Assembly (NCBI GenBank): GCA_001822655.1
Contig: MHRX01000051.1
Location: 1-28,839, forward strand
From: Candidatus Taylorbacteria bacterium RIFCSPLOWO2_01_FULL_45_15b
GTDB lineage: Bacteria; Patescibacteriota; Minisyncoccia; Phycocordibacterales; 01-FULL-45-15b
Length of the DNA: 28,839 nucleotides
Direction of reading: 5' to 3'
How positions within the stretch are numbered: the stretch's first letter is position 1; each line of letters opens with the position of its first letter. The translations under genes and the position numbers were made by a program. This document shows, piece after piece, positions 1-7,125 of this stretch. Below the pieces are notes generated by a model, which did not search any database, had not been told where the DNA came from, and saw only the letters and a list, made by a program, of their open reading frames with translations.

Positions 1-1218
1 GAAGTCGCCGTCAGAGAAGTTGAGACGGCTTGCGGTCAAGTGACGACCGACGAAGTGTACGAAGAAGAAGACCGGATTCGCCACGACATCCGTGCGCTCG
101 TGAATTGCGTACGCGCCAAAGTCAGCGAAAGCGTGAAGCCGTACGTCCATATGACGGCGACCTCGTACGACATCATTGATCCGGCGAACGCCGCTCGTTA
201 CAAGGACGTTGTTGGGAAGGTGCTCGTTCCTTCGCTCACAAAGTTGGAAGGAGCGCTCATCAACATCACGCTCCGCGAAACGGAAACAGTGCAAGTCGGC
301 AGAACTCACGGCCAGCACGCGGTTCCGATTACGTTCGGCTTCGCGCTCGCCGGATACGTCAGCCGTCTTGGCGGTTCCATCGAAGCACTGAAGGCGCTCG
401 CAGTAGAACTTCCTGGTAAGTTTTCTGGAGCGGTGGGGGCGTATAACGCCTCCTCTCTGTTCTTCGATGACCCCGAAGGTTTCGAGGCGGAAGTGCTCGC
501 CGAGTTGGGACTTACACCAGCGGAGCACTCGACACAAATCGTGCCGCCAGAAGCACTGACGCGCCTCTTCTGTGAAGTCACAATCACGGCGGGCATTCTC
601 GCTAACTTGTCCGATGACATGCGAAATCTCCAACGGACAGAAATCGGAGAAGTGGGTGAAGCGTTTGAAGCGGCGCAAGTCGGTTCCTCGACTATGCCAC
701 AGAAGCGAAACCCCATCAACTTCGAGAACGCCAAGAGTTGTTGGAAAATCGTCGCGCCGCGAATCGTGACGGTATTCATGGATCAAATCAGCGAACACCA
801 GCGCGACCTTACCAACTCCGCTTCTGCACGGACTTATGGCGAGGTTGTCGCCTATGTAGTTTCGACTGCGAAACGACTCACGCGCACGATGAAAAAGCTC
901 ACCGTTGACCATGCCAACTTGGAACGCAACCTCGCTATGCAGAAAGGTTTGGTGGTTGCCGAACCGCTCTACATCATCCTCGCCGCGCAGGGACACCCAG
1001 ACGCGCACGAGAAGGTGCGGACGCTCACACTTCAAGCAGAGCGCGAGGCGCGACCTCTCGAAGATGTCGTTGTCGGCGATGCGGAGATGAAAGACTATCT
1101 CGAAAAGATGACGTCGTACCAACGACAGATTCTATCGAATCCGTCTCTCTACACTGGCATCGCCGCCAAGAAAGCGAGGGCGGTCGCGGAACGATGGAAG
1201 CAAAAACTTGGGACTTAA
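1..1218 (+). CDS. purB: Adenylosuccinate lyase, 5'-truncated by the window edge
   Basis: This is a fumarase/aspartase superfamily lyase. Adenylosuccinate lyase releases fumarate from SAICAR and from adenylosuccinate in purine synthesis, in the cytoplasm. The superfamily signature GSSTMPQKRNP is intact, and an upstream histidine segment (GRTHGQHAVPITFG) matches the family's second conserved region. The frame is open from base 1; a GTG at position 40 lies in frame, but the family has more N-terminal sequence, so the true start is outside the window. About 405 residues are visible, close to a full-length protein. PurB is preferred over argininosuccinate lyase or fumarase because of the signature context (residues after it read INFENAKS), but the family call is firmer than the exact substrate. 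A strong terminator follows directly. Confidence 0.85.
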   Translation, partial: EVAVREVETACGQVTTDEVYEEEDRIRHDIRALVNCVRAKVSESVKPYVHMTATSYDIIDPANAARYKDVVGKVLVPSLTKLEGALINITLRETETVQVGRTHGQHAVPITFGFALAGYVSRLGGSIEALKALAVELPGKFSGAVGAYNASSLFFDDPEGFEAEVLAELGLTPAEHSTQIVPPEALTRLFCEVTITAGILANLSDDMRNLQRTEIGEVGEAFEAAQVGSSTMPQKRNPINFENAKSCWKIVAPRIVTVFMDQISEHQRDLTNSASARTYGEVVAYVVSTAKRLTRTMKKLTVDHANLERNLAMQKGLVVAEPLYIILAAQGHPDAHEKVRTLTLQAEREARPLEDVVVGDAEMKDYLEKMTSYQRQILSNPSLYTGIAAKKARAVAERWKQKLGT

Positions 1219-1228
1219 TCCGGCCCAT

Positions 1229-1263
1229 GGGCGTTGTCGTCTACTCGGCAACGCCCTTTTTTT
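1229..1263 (+). terminator. Rho-independent terminator after purB
   Basis: An 8-bp perfect stem (GGGCGTTG at 1229-1236 with CAACGCCC at 1249-1256) is followed by seven T residues. It starts ten bases after the purB stop. Confidence 0.9.
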
Positions 1264-1614
1264 CAGGAACTTTTCTCATGCTCATATTTTGATATTCATA
1301 ATTTGTTGAATGTGGAGACAATCGTTTTTTCCAAGCAAGCGTGCGACGGAATTCCTTCCCCAAACCTTCTTCCGCGACTCCCGAGCGAAGCGGTTAAGAA
1401 TTTTTCTCCAAATGGGTTCGCGTTGTTTTCAGAATATCCCACAGACATGGAACGATATGTGGAAGAATAAAACGCGCCAGAAAAGGGTATGCAATAAAAT
1501 TCGTTTGACAAAACACACCCCGTAACCTATTGTCATAGCAACAAAAAGCGATGATTCTCTCGGTCGAAGCACAAGAACATTCTATTTGTATATTATTAGT
1601 AATCTGAAAAATCA
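1264..1614. other. Gene-poor interval before the cold-shock gene
   Basis: About 350 bases between the purB terminator and the cold-shock gene. The short frames here on both strands lack family features and plausible ribosome binding sites, and I do not call them. The only signal I can support is the promoter at 1505-1533. The left part has no recognisable repeat or RNA gene. Confidence 0.5.
1505..1533 (+). promoter_or_regulatory. Candidate sigma-70 promoter for the cold-shock gene
   Basis: A perfect -35 TTGACA (1505-1510) is followed after 17 bases by TATTGT (1528-1533). The predicted leader is about 75 bases. Long leaders are known for cspA-type genes, where they act as cold-responsive RNA structures; whether this one does so is inference. 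Confidence 0.5.
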
Positions 1615-1812
1615 ATGAAAGGAGTCATCAAAAAGACTATGGACAAAGGTTTCGGTTTCATCACTCCGGACGGAGGTGGAAAGGATATTTTCTTTCACAC
1701 CAATTCGCTCGTAGGCGTGCAGTTCAACGAATTGCGCGAAGGAGATGCTGTCACCTTTGAAACTGAAGATACGGAAAAAGGGAAAAACGCGATCAACGTA
1801 GAACGCGCATAA
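1615..1812 (+). CDS. csp: Cold-shock domain protein (CspA family)
   Basis: A 65-residue single cold-shock domain, the normal family length. The RNP1-like motif KGFGFI (about residues 11-16) and the RNP2-like motif DIFFH (about 25-29) are both present; these form the nucleic-acid face of the five-stranded barrel. Members bind single-stranded RNA or DNA and melt secondary structure, often after temperature drop. The start at 1615 fits the family N-terminus (M-x-G-x-V/I-K). No Shine-Dalgarno sequence precedes this ATG; instead AAAGGAG lies just inside the coding region at 1618-1624. The gene is alone, between its own promoter and a strong terminator. Confidence 0.93.
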   Translation: MKGVIKKTMDKGFGFITPDGGGKDIFFHTNSLVGVQFNELREGDAVTFETEDTEKGKNAINVERA

Positions 1813-1825
1813 ATCTATTACAAAA

Positions 1826-1855
1826 AATCACCCCGCAATTGCGGGGTGATTTTTT
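1826..1855 (+). terminator. Rho-independent terminator after the cold-shock gene
   Basis: An 11-bp perfect stem, AATCACCCCGC (1826-1836) with GCGGGGTGATT (1841-1851), AATT loop, T-tract to 1855. Confidence 0.92.
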
Positions 1856-1872
1856 GTTGCGGATTTGGTATT

Positions 1873-1900
1873 TTGACAAATAATAAAAATAATGTACCCT
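1873..1900 (+). promoter_or_regulatory. Candidate promoter for the 1923 gene
   Basis: TTGACA at 1873-1878 with a 16-base spacer to TACCCT (1895-1900). The -35 is perfect and the -10 weak. The gene's Shine-Dalgarno AGGA lies at about 1914-1917. Confidence 0.45.
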
Positions 1901-1922
1901 AAAATTCAGAGAAAGGATTAAC

Positions 1923-2516
1923 ATGAATTTAATTGTTGACTACAGTCGCCCTCTTCCAAAATGGTTCTCTGGGGAATTGATTCACCATCATGCACAAAAA
2001 GGCCTTATGACTGTCGATATGGCGACTATGATTCCATATCGAACCCCCACCAAAGAGCCGAGTGAAGCGACTCCGGATCCGTATATTTCGTCTCATCACA
2101 TGATGGAGAGTCTCCTGAAAACCGCCGAGTCTGGCAATCTTGTTCCATGCGATATCTATACTCTCATGGCTCTTCTACAAGAAGAAAACTGGAATCTTAT
2201 TCCTGAAAATTGGAGAGGCGAAGAAAATGCTCGAAAAATGATATTCTTTCCGAATTCAATTTCACGCATAAATGCAAGATATACCGAAAAGATCCAGGCG
2301 ACCTACAAACTGACCGAAAGAAAAGTAAGAGTGGTCGATCGGCCGGAATCTGAAATTGTGCGAACCCTCGAAGAACGCACGGTGTATTCGATGGTCTATT
2401 GCGAGTCTCGCTGGGTATGCCGGTCAATGCACGTTATGCGGAGAAATGAATTCGAGGGGTGTTTCGACAAGAATTGCTATTGGCTCTTCCAAAAAGTCAA
2501 AACCGAACCGGCATAG
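1923..2516 (+). CDS. Hypothetical protein, 197 aa
   Basis: I do not recognise a family. The product is soluble-looking, with no signal peptide or membrane segment, and is rich in Arg, Glu, Met and Tyr. There are four Cys residues, three of them in the C-terminal third (VYCESRWVCRSM and FDKNCYW). Spacing is not a classical zinc-ribbon, so metal binding is only a possibility. An AAAGGA ribosome binding site at good spacing supports the ATG at 1923. The gene is monocistronic: a promoter lies just upstream, and a terminator overlaps the stop codon. The compact transcription unit with all signals intact argues for a real gene. Confidence 0.75.
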   Translation: MNLIVDYSRPLPKWFSGELIHHHAQKGLMTVDMATMIPYRTPTKEPSEATPDPYISSHHMMESLLKTAESGNLVPCDIYTLMALLQEENWNLIPENWRGEENARKMIFFPNSISRINARYTEKIQATYKLTERKVRVVDRPESEIVRTLEERTVYSMVYCESRWVCRSMHVMRRNEFEGCFDKNCYWLFQKVKTEPA

Positions 2517-2528
2517 AGCCGGTTTTTT
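2506..2528 (+). terminator. Rho-independent terminator overlapping the stop of the 1923 gene
   Basis: Stem AACCGGC (2506-2512) with GCCGGTT (2518-2524), followed by T residues to 2528. The left arm is coding. Confidence 0.85.
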
Positions 2529-2541
2529 ATTCTCAAAATGT

Positions 2542-2553
2542 TAGGCTCTTAGG
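2542..2553 (+). repeat. Copy 1 of the TAGGCTCTTAG repeat
   Basis: TAGGCTCTTAGG occurs here and at 3461-3472; the 11-mer recurs inverted at 5482-5492, with a one-mismatch copy at 5828-5838. Here it extends into a small hairpin, GCTCTTA-GG-TAAGAGC (2545-2560). Confidence 0.7.
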
Positions 2554-2568
2554 TAAGAGCGGTTGCAA

Positions 2569-2760
2569 CTACACGTCTCCATACACGGATGAAGCTCCCG
2601 CAAAGCCAAAGGTCGGCTTCACCTCCGACGCTCCAGCCATTGGCCGAAGCGCGTAGTACGCCAAGCGCCACTTTTCAAAAGTCGATATAAAACACAGCTG
2701 TACGAGATAGCCTACGATCATTTCATCAAGAAAATTCCCCGGGTATGTGGTGCTTGGTGA
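2569..2760 (-). pseudogene. Possible protein fragment or dispersed-repeat ORF
   Basis: The minus strand is open from 2760 down to a TAG at 2569-2571 (63 codons). The only ATG inside it is at 2721, which would give 50 residues. The translation looks protein-like (it includes STFEKWRLAYYALRP and ends ASSVYGDV), with no Shine-Dalgarno or promoter seen. From memory only, short ORFs with similar C-terminal wording occur as dispersed elements in unrelated bacteria; I could not check this. It lies between the 1923 gene's terminator and the 2784 gene, directly beside a copy of the TAGGCTCTTAG repeat, which fits an inserted fragment. Confidence 0.35.
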
Positions 2761-2783
2761 TTATTAGCTAATGTATACCACTT

Positions 2784-3386
2784 ATGAAACCAGAATATAA
2801 AATTGCGCTATTTACTTTCTTGTTCATCGCTCTTTTATTCCCCCAGAAAAGCAACGCCGCCCTCTTTGTAGAAATGGAAGTCGGCTCTTCCGGAGATTCT
2901 GTGGTGGAACTCCAACAATATCTTGCGCTTGACCCTTCGATCTACCCGGAGGGACTTGTCACGGGATACTTTGGATCATTGACACGTTCTGCTGTCATGC
3001 GCTTTCAGGCAAGATACGAAATTTCCCAAGTCGGACGAGTTGGACCAATAACACTCGCAGTGCTGAACGAACTTATGATTGGAGGAGGTACTGGAGGAAG
3101 TGATGATGAATATGCGCCAATCATTTCAGACGTTAAAGTAACGAATACCGGCTCGATGGCGCTCGTTTCCTGGAAGACAAGCGAGGCCGCTACGACAAAG
3201 GTCTACTACACTCCGCGATATCCGCTGACTTATGAAACCTCTCTCGTCTTGAACCCCCCAATCGACTACATCGGAAATCACTCAATCTTGATTCCGAACC
3301 TAGAAAACCGAACTTACTTCTACATTGTTGAATCCGAAGATATCGCAGGAAATGTTTCTGTAACGACACCGAAAGTTTTGAGGTAG
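2784..3386 (+). CDS. Secreted peptidoglycan-binding protein with a fibronectin-like domain
   Basis: A 200-residue exported protein. Residues 1-25 form a signal peptide: lysine near the N-terminus, a hydrophobic core (IALFTFLFIALLF) and a likely cleavage after SNA. Residues about 31-95 match the PG_binding_1 fold (VGSSGDSVVELQQYL, then GYFGSLTRSAVMRFQ and GRVGPITLAVLNEL), which binds cell-wall peptide stems. A glycine-rich linker leads to a beta-sandwich domain at about 110-198 resembling fibronectin type III or the N-terminal domain of purple acid phosphatases. No catalytic domain is visible, so a structural or adhesive role at the cell wall is likely. A terminator follows. Confidence 0.85.
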   Translation: MKPEYKIALFTFLFIALLFPQKSNAALFVEMEVGSSGDSVVELQQYLALDPSIYPEGLVTGYFGSLTRSAVMRFQARYEISQVGRVGPITLAVLNELMIGGGTGGSDDEYAPIISDVKVTNTGSMALVSWKTSEAATTKVYYTPRYPLTYETSLVLNPPIDYIGNHSILIPNLENRTYFYIVESEDIAGNVSVTTPKVLR

Positions 3387-3409
3387 AAGTGAGAAGTTGA
3401 ACTCAAGGG

Positions 3410-3436
3410 AAAACCGCCTCGCATGGGGCGGTTTTC
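3410..3436 (+). terminator. Terminator after the peptidoglycan-binding gene
   Basis: Stem AAAACCGCC (3410-3418) with GGCGGTTTT (3427-3435). Symmetric A and T runs mean it could also work for the opposite strand. Confidence 0.85.
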
Positions 3437-3460
3437 TGAATGTGGGTACCACGAGATAGA

Positions 3461-3472
3461 TAGGCTCTTAGG
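3461..3472 (+). repeat. Copy 2 of the TAGGCTCTTAG repeat
   Basis: TAGGCTCTTAGG, identical over 12 bases to 2542-2553 and in the same orientation. The two copies flank the peptidoglycan-binding gene as direct repeats 919 bases apart. Confidence 0.7.
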
Positions 3473-3479
3473 CGCGGCA

Positions 3480-4682
3480 TCACATGGACCCAAGAAAGTC
3501 TTCTACGCGAGAATCTGTTTTATCCTCCTTCATAACGAGCGGAAGCGAAATGAAAAACGTGGTGCCCATCCCCTCTTTTGATGTAAACCATATCTTGCCA
3601 TTATGTTTCTCCATAATGCTTCTATTGATATAAAGCCCGAGGCCGCTTCCATCGCTTTGATAATGAAGCGCGTTCGTTGCTCGATAGAATTTATTAAATA
3701 TCCTTTCTTGTTCGGACGCTGGAATCCCAATTCCGTTGTCAGTCACATCAATCACCACCGATCCGTTTTCCCCTCTCAACGTAACGTTCACCACCCCGCC
3801 CGGCCGAGAATAGCGAATCGCGTTTTCAATCAGATTGGTAAGAACGATCGTGAGACGCGACGGATCTCCGCGAACGATAGGCTGTCCCAAAAAGATATTC
3901 GAAAAAGCGACGGGGACTTCAATATTTTGCTGTTTCTCTATGCGAAGCCTAAATTGGGCTGACAGAGAACCAAAAAGATCTGCAATATTCATTTCCTTGA
4001 ATTCATAGCCGAAATTACCCTCCTCGATCTTAGACACGTTAAGTAAGTCGGAGACGACTTCAAGAACTTGGCCTGTGGAGGCGCTCGAACGCTCAATATA
4101 TTTCCTCTGGTCTCCGCTAATGGGCCCAAGTTCTCCTTTCAACATCATTTGATGAACCCATCGGATTCCCGAAAGGGGCGTCCGAAGCTGGTGGGCAACG
4201 ACTGTAATAAACTGCGATTTCAGACTTGATATCATTTTGTTTCGTTCCTCAATTTCCTTCACTTTATCGAGCAAGAGATTGAAAAAGTTTGACAGCATCC
4301 CAAGCTCGTCTTTGCGCTTTTCGGCCACGTAAATATCGGTATAACCCTCACGAAGTCGTTTAATGCTGGATATGATGTCCCGTATCGGCTTTAGCACCCG
4401 ATCAGCAAGAACGAACCCAAGAATCACCGAAGGCACGATGACAATAATCAAGATGACCGAGATATTGGCTACAAGAGCGCGATGAAGATTCTGCAGATCT
4501 TCCGACGCGAGAGCTCCTTCAATGGCGCTTTCGTATGTTCGGGCGGTAATTACGAAAGTCGCAAACGCCGCTACTATTGCCATTAAAAGCAGAGACAAAA
4601 AAAACTGCATGAGTACAGAATGTCTCAATTTTACCGATTCCGGGACGGTATTTCTGGGACGTTCTGGCGTTGTTTTCTCCAT
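3480..4682 (-). CDS. Membrane sensor histidine kinase (HAMP-HisKA-HATPase)
   Basis: A 400-residue orphan sensor kinase. Two membrane segments (about 24-46 and 71-93) enclose only about 25 extracellular residues, so it probably senses the membrane or a partner protein rather than a ligand. A HAMP linker (about 94-146) leads to the HisKA domain with the H-box VVAHQLRTPL (phospho-acceptor His164). The ATPase domain has the N-box (Asn287 in NLIENAIRYS), G1 DNGIGI (315-320), F-box and G2 GSGLGL (345-350), all intact. No response regulator is encoded in the window. The gene is divergent from the membrane protein at 4802, 119 bases away, and has its own strong -10 element. Confidence 0.93.
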   Translation of the reverse strand: MEKTTPERPRNTVPESVKLRHSVLMQFFLSLLLMAIVAAFATFVITARTYESAIEGALASEDLQNLHRALVANISVILIIVIVPSVILGFVLADRVLKPIRDIISSIKRLREGYTDIYVAEKRKDELGMLSNFFNLLLDKVKEIEERNKMISSLKSQFITVVAHQLRTPLSGIRWVHQMMLKGELGPISGDQRKYIERSSASTGQVLEVVSDLLNVSKIEEGNFGYEFKEMNIADLFGSLSAQFRLRIEKQQNIEVPVAFSNIFLGQPIVRGDPSRLTIVLTNLIENAIRYSRPGGVVNVTLRGENGSVVIDVTDNGIGIPASEQERIFNKFYRATNALHYQSDGSGLGLYINRSIMEKHNGKIWFTSKEGMGTTFFISLPLVMKEDKTDSRVEDFLGSM

Positions 4683-4721
4683 CTTGTATTCAAAAAGCTC
4701 TGGGGATAAATAAACAGCAAG

Positions 4722-4730
4722 ATTATACCA
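4722..4730 (-). promoter_or_regulatory. Extended -10 promoter of the histidine kinase gene
   Basis: On the minus strand, TGGTATAAT: a perfect TATAAT (4722-4727) with the extended TG. The -35 region (TTACGA, 4745-4750) is weak, as allowed for extended -10 promoters. The leader would be about 33 bases. Confidence 0.6.
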
Positions 4731-4767
4731 CAGTGCTATACTACTCGTAATGCAAAACTCACAATCT

Positions 4768-4796
4768 TTGCAGTTTAATCATTAGATCTTTAAATA
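4768..4796 (+). promoter_or_regulatory. Candidate promoter of the 4802 gene
   Basis: TTGCAG (4768-4773), a 17-base spacer and TAAATA (4791-4796). The -10 ends only five bases before the ATG, so the transcript would be leaderless. Confidence 0.35.
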
Positions 4797-4801
4797 CTTC
4801 A

Positions 4802-5479
4802 ATGGAGTTTATCGCATACACAGCCGCAATTGATGCCGCAATAAGTCTTGTCAGTCTCCTTATTCTATACACGCGTCGACAAAAGAGTTCGGCGCCGTCT
4901 CAAAAGCTGGATTATTTTATTAAATATATATTCTGGACGTTCGTATTTCTTACCGTCCTTTCGTGCACAATCCTTTATGTTACCGGCCAAGCCCAGATGA
5001 TCATGTTTATCGTTGCCGATATCATTTTGTGGATTTCGCTAACCTATATGATTCTTCTTGCATCCGAACACACTTCAAAGAAACAAATAGGTTCTCTACT
5101 CACCCTTTTCTTTGTCTTCGCCATAGCAAGAAACCTTTTTCAGTTGAACGGTCTTTTGGGCGCGCCGCTCGAGATAACGGGCACACTGAATTACTTCTTT
5201 TCCAATCTTGATGCGTGGCTGATGTACGCCGTATGGGTGCCGAGCGCGCTCGTATTTTTCGGCATCGCACTTCGTTCATCAGATGCCGCCACGAAGATGC
5301 GGGCAATTATGTTTGCCATCGGACTTCTGCTCATCACTTTCACCTGGGCATTCAGGTTTGAGGCAATGCGAGGCATTATAACAAGCGCAAACTACATGAT
5401 TGTTGCCATCGGCTCGATCGCGGGTTTCGCGCTCCTACTCGGAGGAATACAGTACGGCAGTAAAAAGCGATCCGATTAG
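4802..5479 (+). CDS. Multi-pass membrane protein, about 7 TM segments
   Basis: A 225-residue, very hydrophobic protein with about seven predicted membrane helices, ending in a short basic tail (GSKKRSD). The arrangement resembles the 7TM membrane sensor modules often fused to histidine kinases, but no signalling domain is attached. It is divergent from the orphan histidine kinase, with the two starts 119 bases apart, so a functional pairing is possible but is only inference. No Shine-Dalgarno is visible; the start is the first ATG after a candidate -10 box. I cannot name a family. Confidence 0.7.
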   Translation: MEFIAYTAAIDAAISLVSLLILYTRRQKSSAPSQKLDYFIKYIFWTFVFLTVLSCTILYVTGQAQMIMFIVADIILWISLTYMILLASEHTSKKQIGSLLTLFFVFAIARNLFQLNGLLGAPLEITGTLNYFFSNLDAWLMYAVWVPSALVFFGIALRSSDAATKMRAIMFAIGLLLITFTWAFRFEAMRGIITSANYMIVAIGSIAGFALLLGGIQYGSKKRSD

Positions 5480-5482
5480 CGC

Positions 5483-5837
5483 TAAGAGCCTATCTCCAAT
5501 CTAATGCCTAGCTCGAACGTCCAAAATTCGGTCGACAGGGATATTGTCGACACCTGTAGACGGTGCGAAAATTGCAGATTTTGAGGTGAAGAAGCGAATA
5601 CGTGGAGCTTCTGCAAGACCTTGAGCCGAGCACCAGAATGGTGCTTCGGCGAAAGGTGTACCGTTCCCGTAGGGAAGCATGTCGACACCTGTAGACTGGT
5701 CGACAGGGATATTGTCGACATCTGTGGACGATACGCTGACGAAAAATATGCAATTTGCAGCAGAATTTTGGATGTTCGAGCAGGCAAGCCAGGGATTTGC
5801 TTCTTAAAACTGCGGTTAGATTGGAGATAGGCTCTAA
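5483..5837. repeat. 355-bp element with 22-bp terminal inverted repeats
   Basis: The ends (5483-5504 and 5816-5837) are inverted repeats with one mismatch in 22 bp, core GAGCCTATCTCCAATCTAA. Inside, a 22-bp direct repeat occurs at 5530-5551 and 5698-5719, and a 17-bp repeat (TGTCGACACCTGTAGAC) at 5545-5561 and 5680-5696. Five GTCGAC hexamers fall within 189 bp, several arranged as inverted pairs. The interior shows no convincing gene. The shape fits a non-autonomous mobile element (MITE-like) or a clustered protein-binding site. It sits directly between the stop of the 4802 gene and the infC promoter. Confidence 0.7.
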
Positions 5838-5847
5838 GTGAATAAAA

Positions 5848-5876
5848 TTGCATATTCAAGCAGGATGTGGTAGAAA
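5848..5876 (+). promoter_or_regulatory. Candidate promoter of the infC-rpmI-rplT operon
   Basis: TTGCAT (5848-5853), a 17-base spacer and TAGAAA (5871-5876), with the extended motif TGG just before the -10. It lies immediately after the inverted-repeat element. Confidence 0.5.
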
Positions 5877-5918
5877 TATCGCACCGCGTCGGCGTTACCG
5901 CAAACGAGGACAACTCCA

Positions 5919-6434
5919 TTGTCAAGCTTCAACAGAGTCAAAGTAAATCAATTCATAAAAGCACTCGAGCTCCGAGTCATCGGGCCCGAAGGTGAGAACA
6001 TAGGTATTATCGGACTGCGAGAAGCTCTCGAAAAAGCGCACGAAGCAGGGCTCGATCTCATAGAAATCTCTCCGAATGCGACACCGCCCGTTGCAAAGAT
6101 AATGGATTATGGTAAGTTTAAGTACCTCGAAAGCAAGAAAGAGAAGCAAGCACGAGCAAAAACACAAAACATTGAGACGAAGTCCGTGCAGGTCAAAATC
6201 GGAACTGGTGAGCACGATCTTGAACTCAAAGCCAAAAAAACTTCTGATTGGCTCCGCGAAGGGCACCGCGTTAAGATTAACCTTTTTCTAATCGGGCGCT
6301 CTAAATATATGGATTTCCAGTTTCTAAAAGAAAGGCTGGAAAGAATACTGAAGCTTGTTTCCGTTGAGCATAAGGTGGCCGAACCTCCCAAAAAAAGCCC
6401 GAAGGGAATCACCACGATAATCGAAAAAGTATAA
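5919..6434 (+). CDS. infC: Translation initiation factor IF-3
   Basis: 171 residues, the normal length, with the N-terminal domain (VNQFIKALELRVIGPEGENIG), a lysine-rich linker and the C-terminal 30S-binding domain. IF-3 prevents subunit joining and checks the start codon and initiator tRNA. The start is a TTG at 5919, preceded by GAGGA (5906-5910) eight bases away. Rare start codons on infC (AUU in E. coli) let IF-3 repress its own translation; a TTG may do the same here, which is inference. An ATT overlaps at 5918 but is in another frame. First gene of the infC-rpmI-rplT operon. Confidence 0.95.
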   Translation: MSSFNRVKVNQFIKALELRVIGPEGENIGIIGLREALEKAHEAGLDLIEISPNATPPVAKIMDYGKFKYLESKKEKQARAKTQNIETKSVQVKIGTGEHDLELKAKKTSDWLREGHRVKINLFLIGRSKYMDFQFLKERLERILKLVSVEHKVAEPPKKSPKGITTIIEKV

Positions 6435-6483
6435 CGAATTTCTGTGAATCCCGTTAGAAGCCGCGGACGCGAAAAGGAATAAA

Positions 6484-6555
6484 ATGAGATCAATATTAAA
6501 CATTATCAATAATAAAGTAGGGTGCGCGAACGTTTTGTCCGCATCCTGCTTCTAA
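6484..6555 (+). CDS. Possible 23-aa leader peptide upstream of rpmI
   Basis: The ATG at 6484 is preceded by AAAAGGA with five-base spacing, the best ribosome binding site in this stretch. The peptide (starts MRSILNIINN, ends SASCF) stops at 6553-6555, five bases before the rpmI ATG and inside the loop of the hairpin that traps that ATG. The arrangement suggests translational coupling: ribosomes ending here would open the hairpin. The peptide sequence itself resembles nothing I know. Confidence 0.45.
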   Translation: MRSILNIINNKVGCANVLSASCF

Positions 6556-6563
6556 ACAGGATG
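6542..6563 (+). promoter_or_regulatory. Hairpin sequestering the rpmI start codon
   Basis: CATCCTG (6542-6548) pairs perfectly with CAGGATG (6557-6563), eight-base loop. The right arm contains the only AGG near rpmI and its ATG. In other bacteria L20 represses this operon in the infC-rpmI region, so this is a candidate control site. Confidence 0.5.
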
Positions 6564-6752
6564 AAGACAAATAAATCCTATTCAAAAAGACTTAAAGTTA
6601 CAAAAAACGGTAAAATTCTGTCGCGCAAAGCCGGACAAAACCATTTTAATGCGAAAGAAGGAAGTGCGACGAAACACGGCAAAAAGCGCTCAATGGCTTT
6701 CGTCATGAACAATCAGACCCAGTCCCGTTTTCTTCCTAATACTAGTAAATAA
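6561..6752 (+). CDS. rpmI: 50S ribosomal protein bL35
   Basis: 63 residues, highly basic, with the family N-terminus MKTNKSYSKRLKVT and the NHF/KRS motifs of bL35. The start at 6561 is chosen from the family's N-terminus; an in-frame GTG at 6522 would add 13 residues that the family lacks. No independent Shine-Dalgarno is available because the AGG is paired in the hairpin, so translation may depend on coupling to the upstream 23-codon ORF. Six bases separate it from rplT. Confidence 0.95.
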   Translation: MKTNKSYSKRLKVTKNGKILSRKAGQNHFNAKEGSATKHGKKRSMAFVMNNQTQSRFLPNTSK

Positions 6753-6758
6753 AACCCC

Positions 6759-7106
6759 ATGTCACGAGTAAAAAAAGGAGTAAACGCCCTAAAGACGCGT
6801 CGAAATATCCTAAAACAAGTAAAAGGATACCGGTTTGGACGTTCCACAAAAGAGCGCGCGGCCTACGAAGCATTGGCTCATGCAGGCACCTATTCATTCG
6901 CACACAGAAAAGATAAGAAAAATGACTTTCGAAAACTTTGGATCTTGCGCATGAATGCAGCCCTTCGAGAACAGGGGCTAACCTACAGCAAATTTATCGG
7001 AGTGCTACACAAAAAGAATATCGAGCTCGACCGAAAAATACTCTCGTTCCTTGCAAAAGATAATCCGGAAACCTTTAAGCGTTTTGTGGTGTCAGTAACT
7101 AAGTAG
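6759..7106 (+). CDS. rplT: 50S ribosomal protein bL20
   Basis: 115 residues, the standard length, with the typical start MSRVKKGVNALKTRRNILK, a basic N-terminal tail threading 23S rRNA, and the globular RNA-binding domain (DFRKLWILRMNAALRE). bL20 is essential for early 50S assembly and is the usual autogenous repressor of this operon. Last gene before a strong bidirectional terminator. Confidence 0.96.
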   Translation: MSRVKKGVNALKTRRNILKQVKGYRFGRSTKERAAYEALAHAGTYSFAHRKDKKNDFRKLWILRMNAALREQGLTYSKFIGVLHKKNIELDRKILSFLAKDNPETFKRFVVSVTK

Positions 7107-7125
7107 CCTGCTATTTCTCGACTCT

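Noticed and set aside
5545..5720. CRISPR-like spaced repeats
   Set aside because: Only two to three partial copies with unequal spacing, lying inside an inverted-repeat element; no array structure or cas genes.
5918..5920. ATT start codon for infC as in E. coli
   Set aside because: It is out of frame with IF-3; the TTG one base later is in frame and well spaced from GAGGA.
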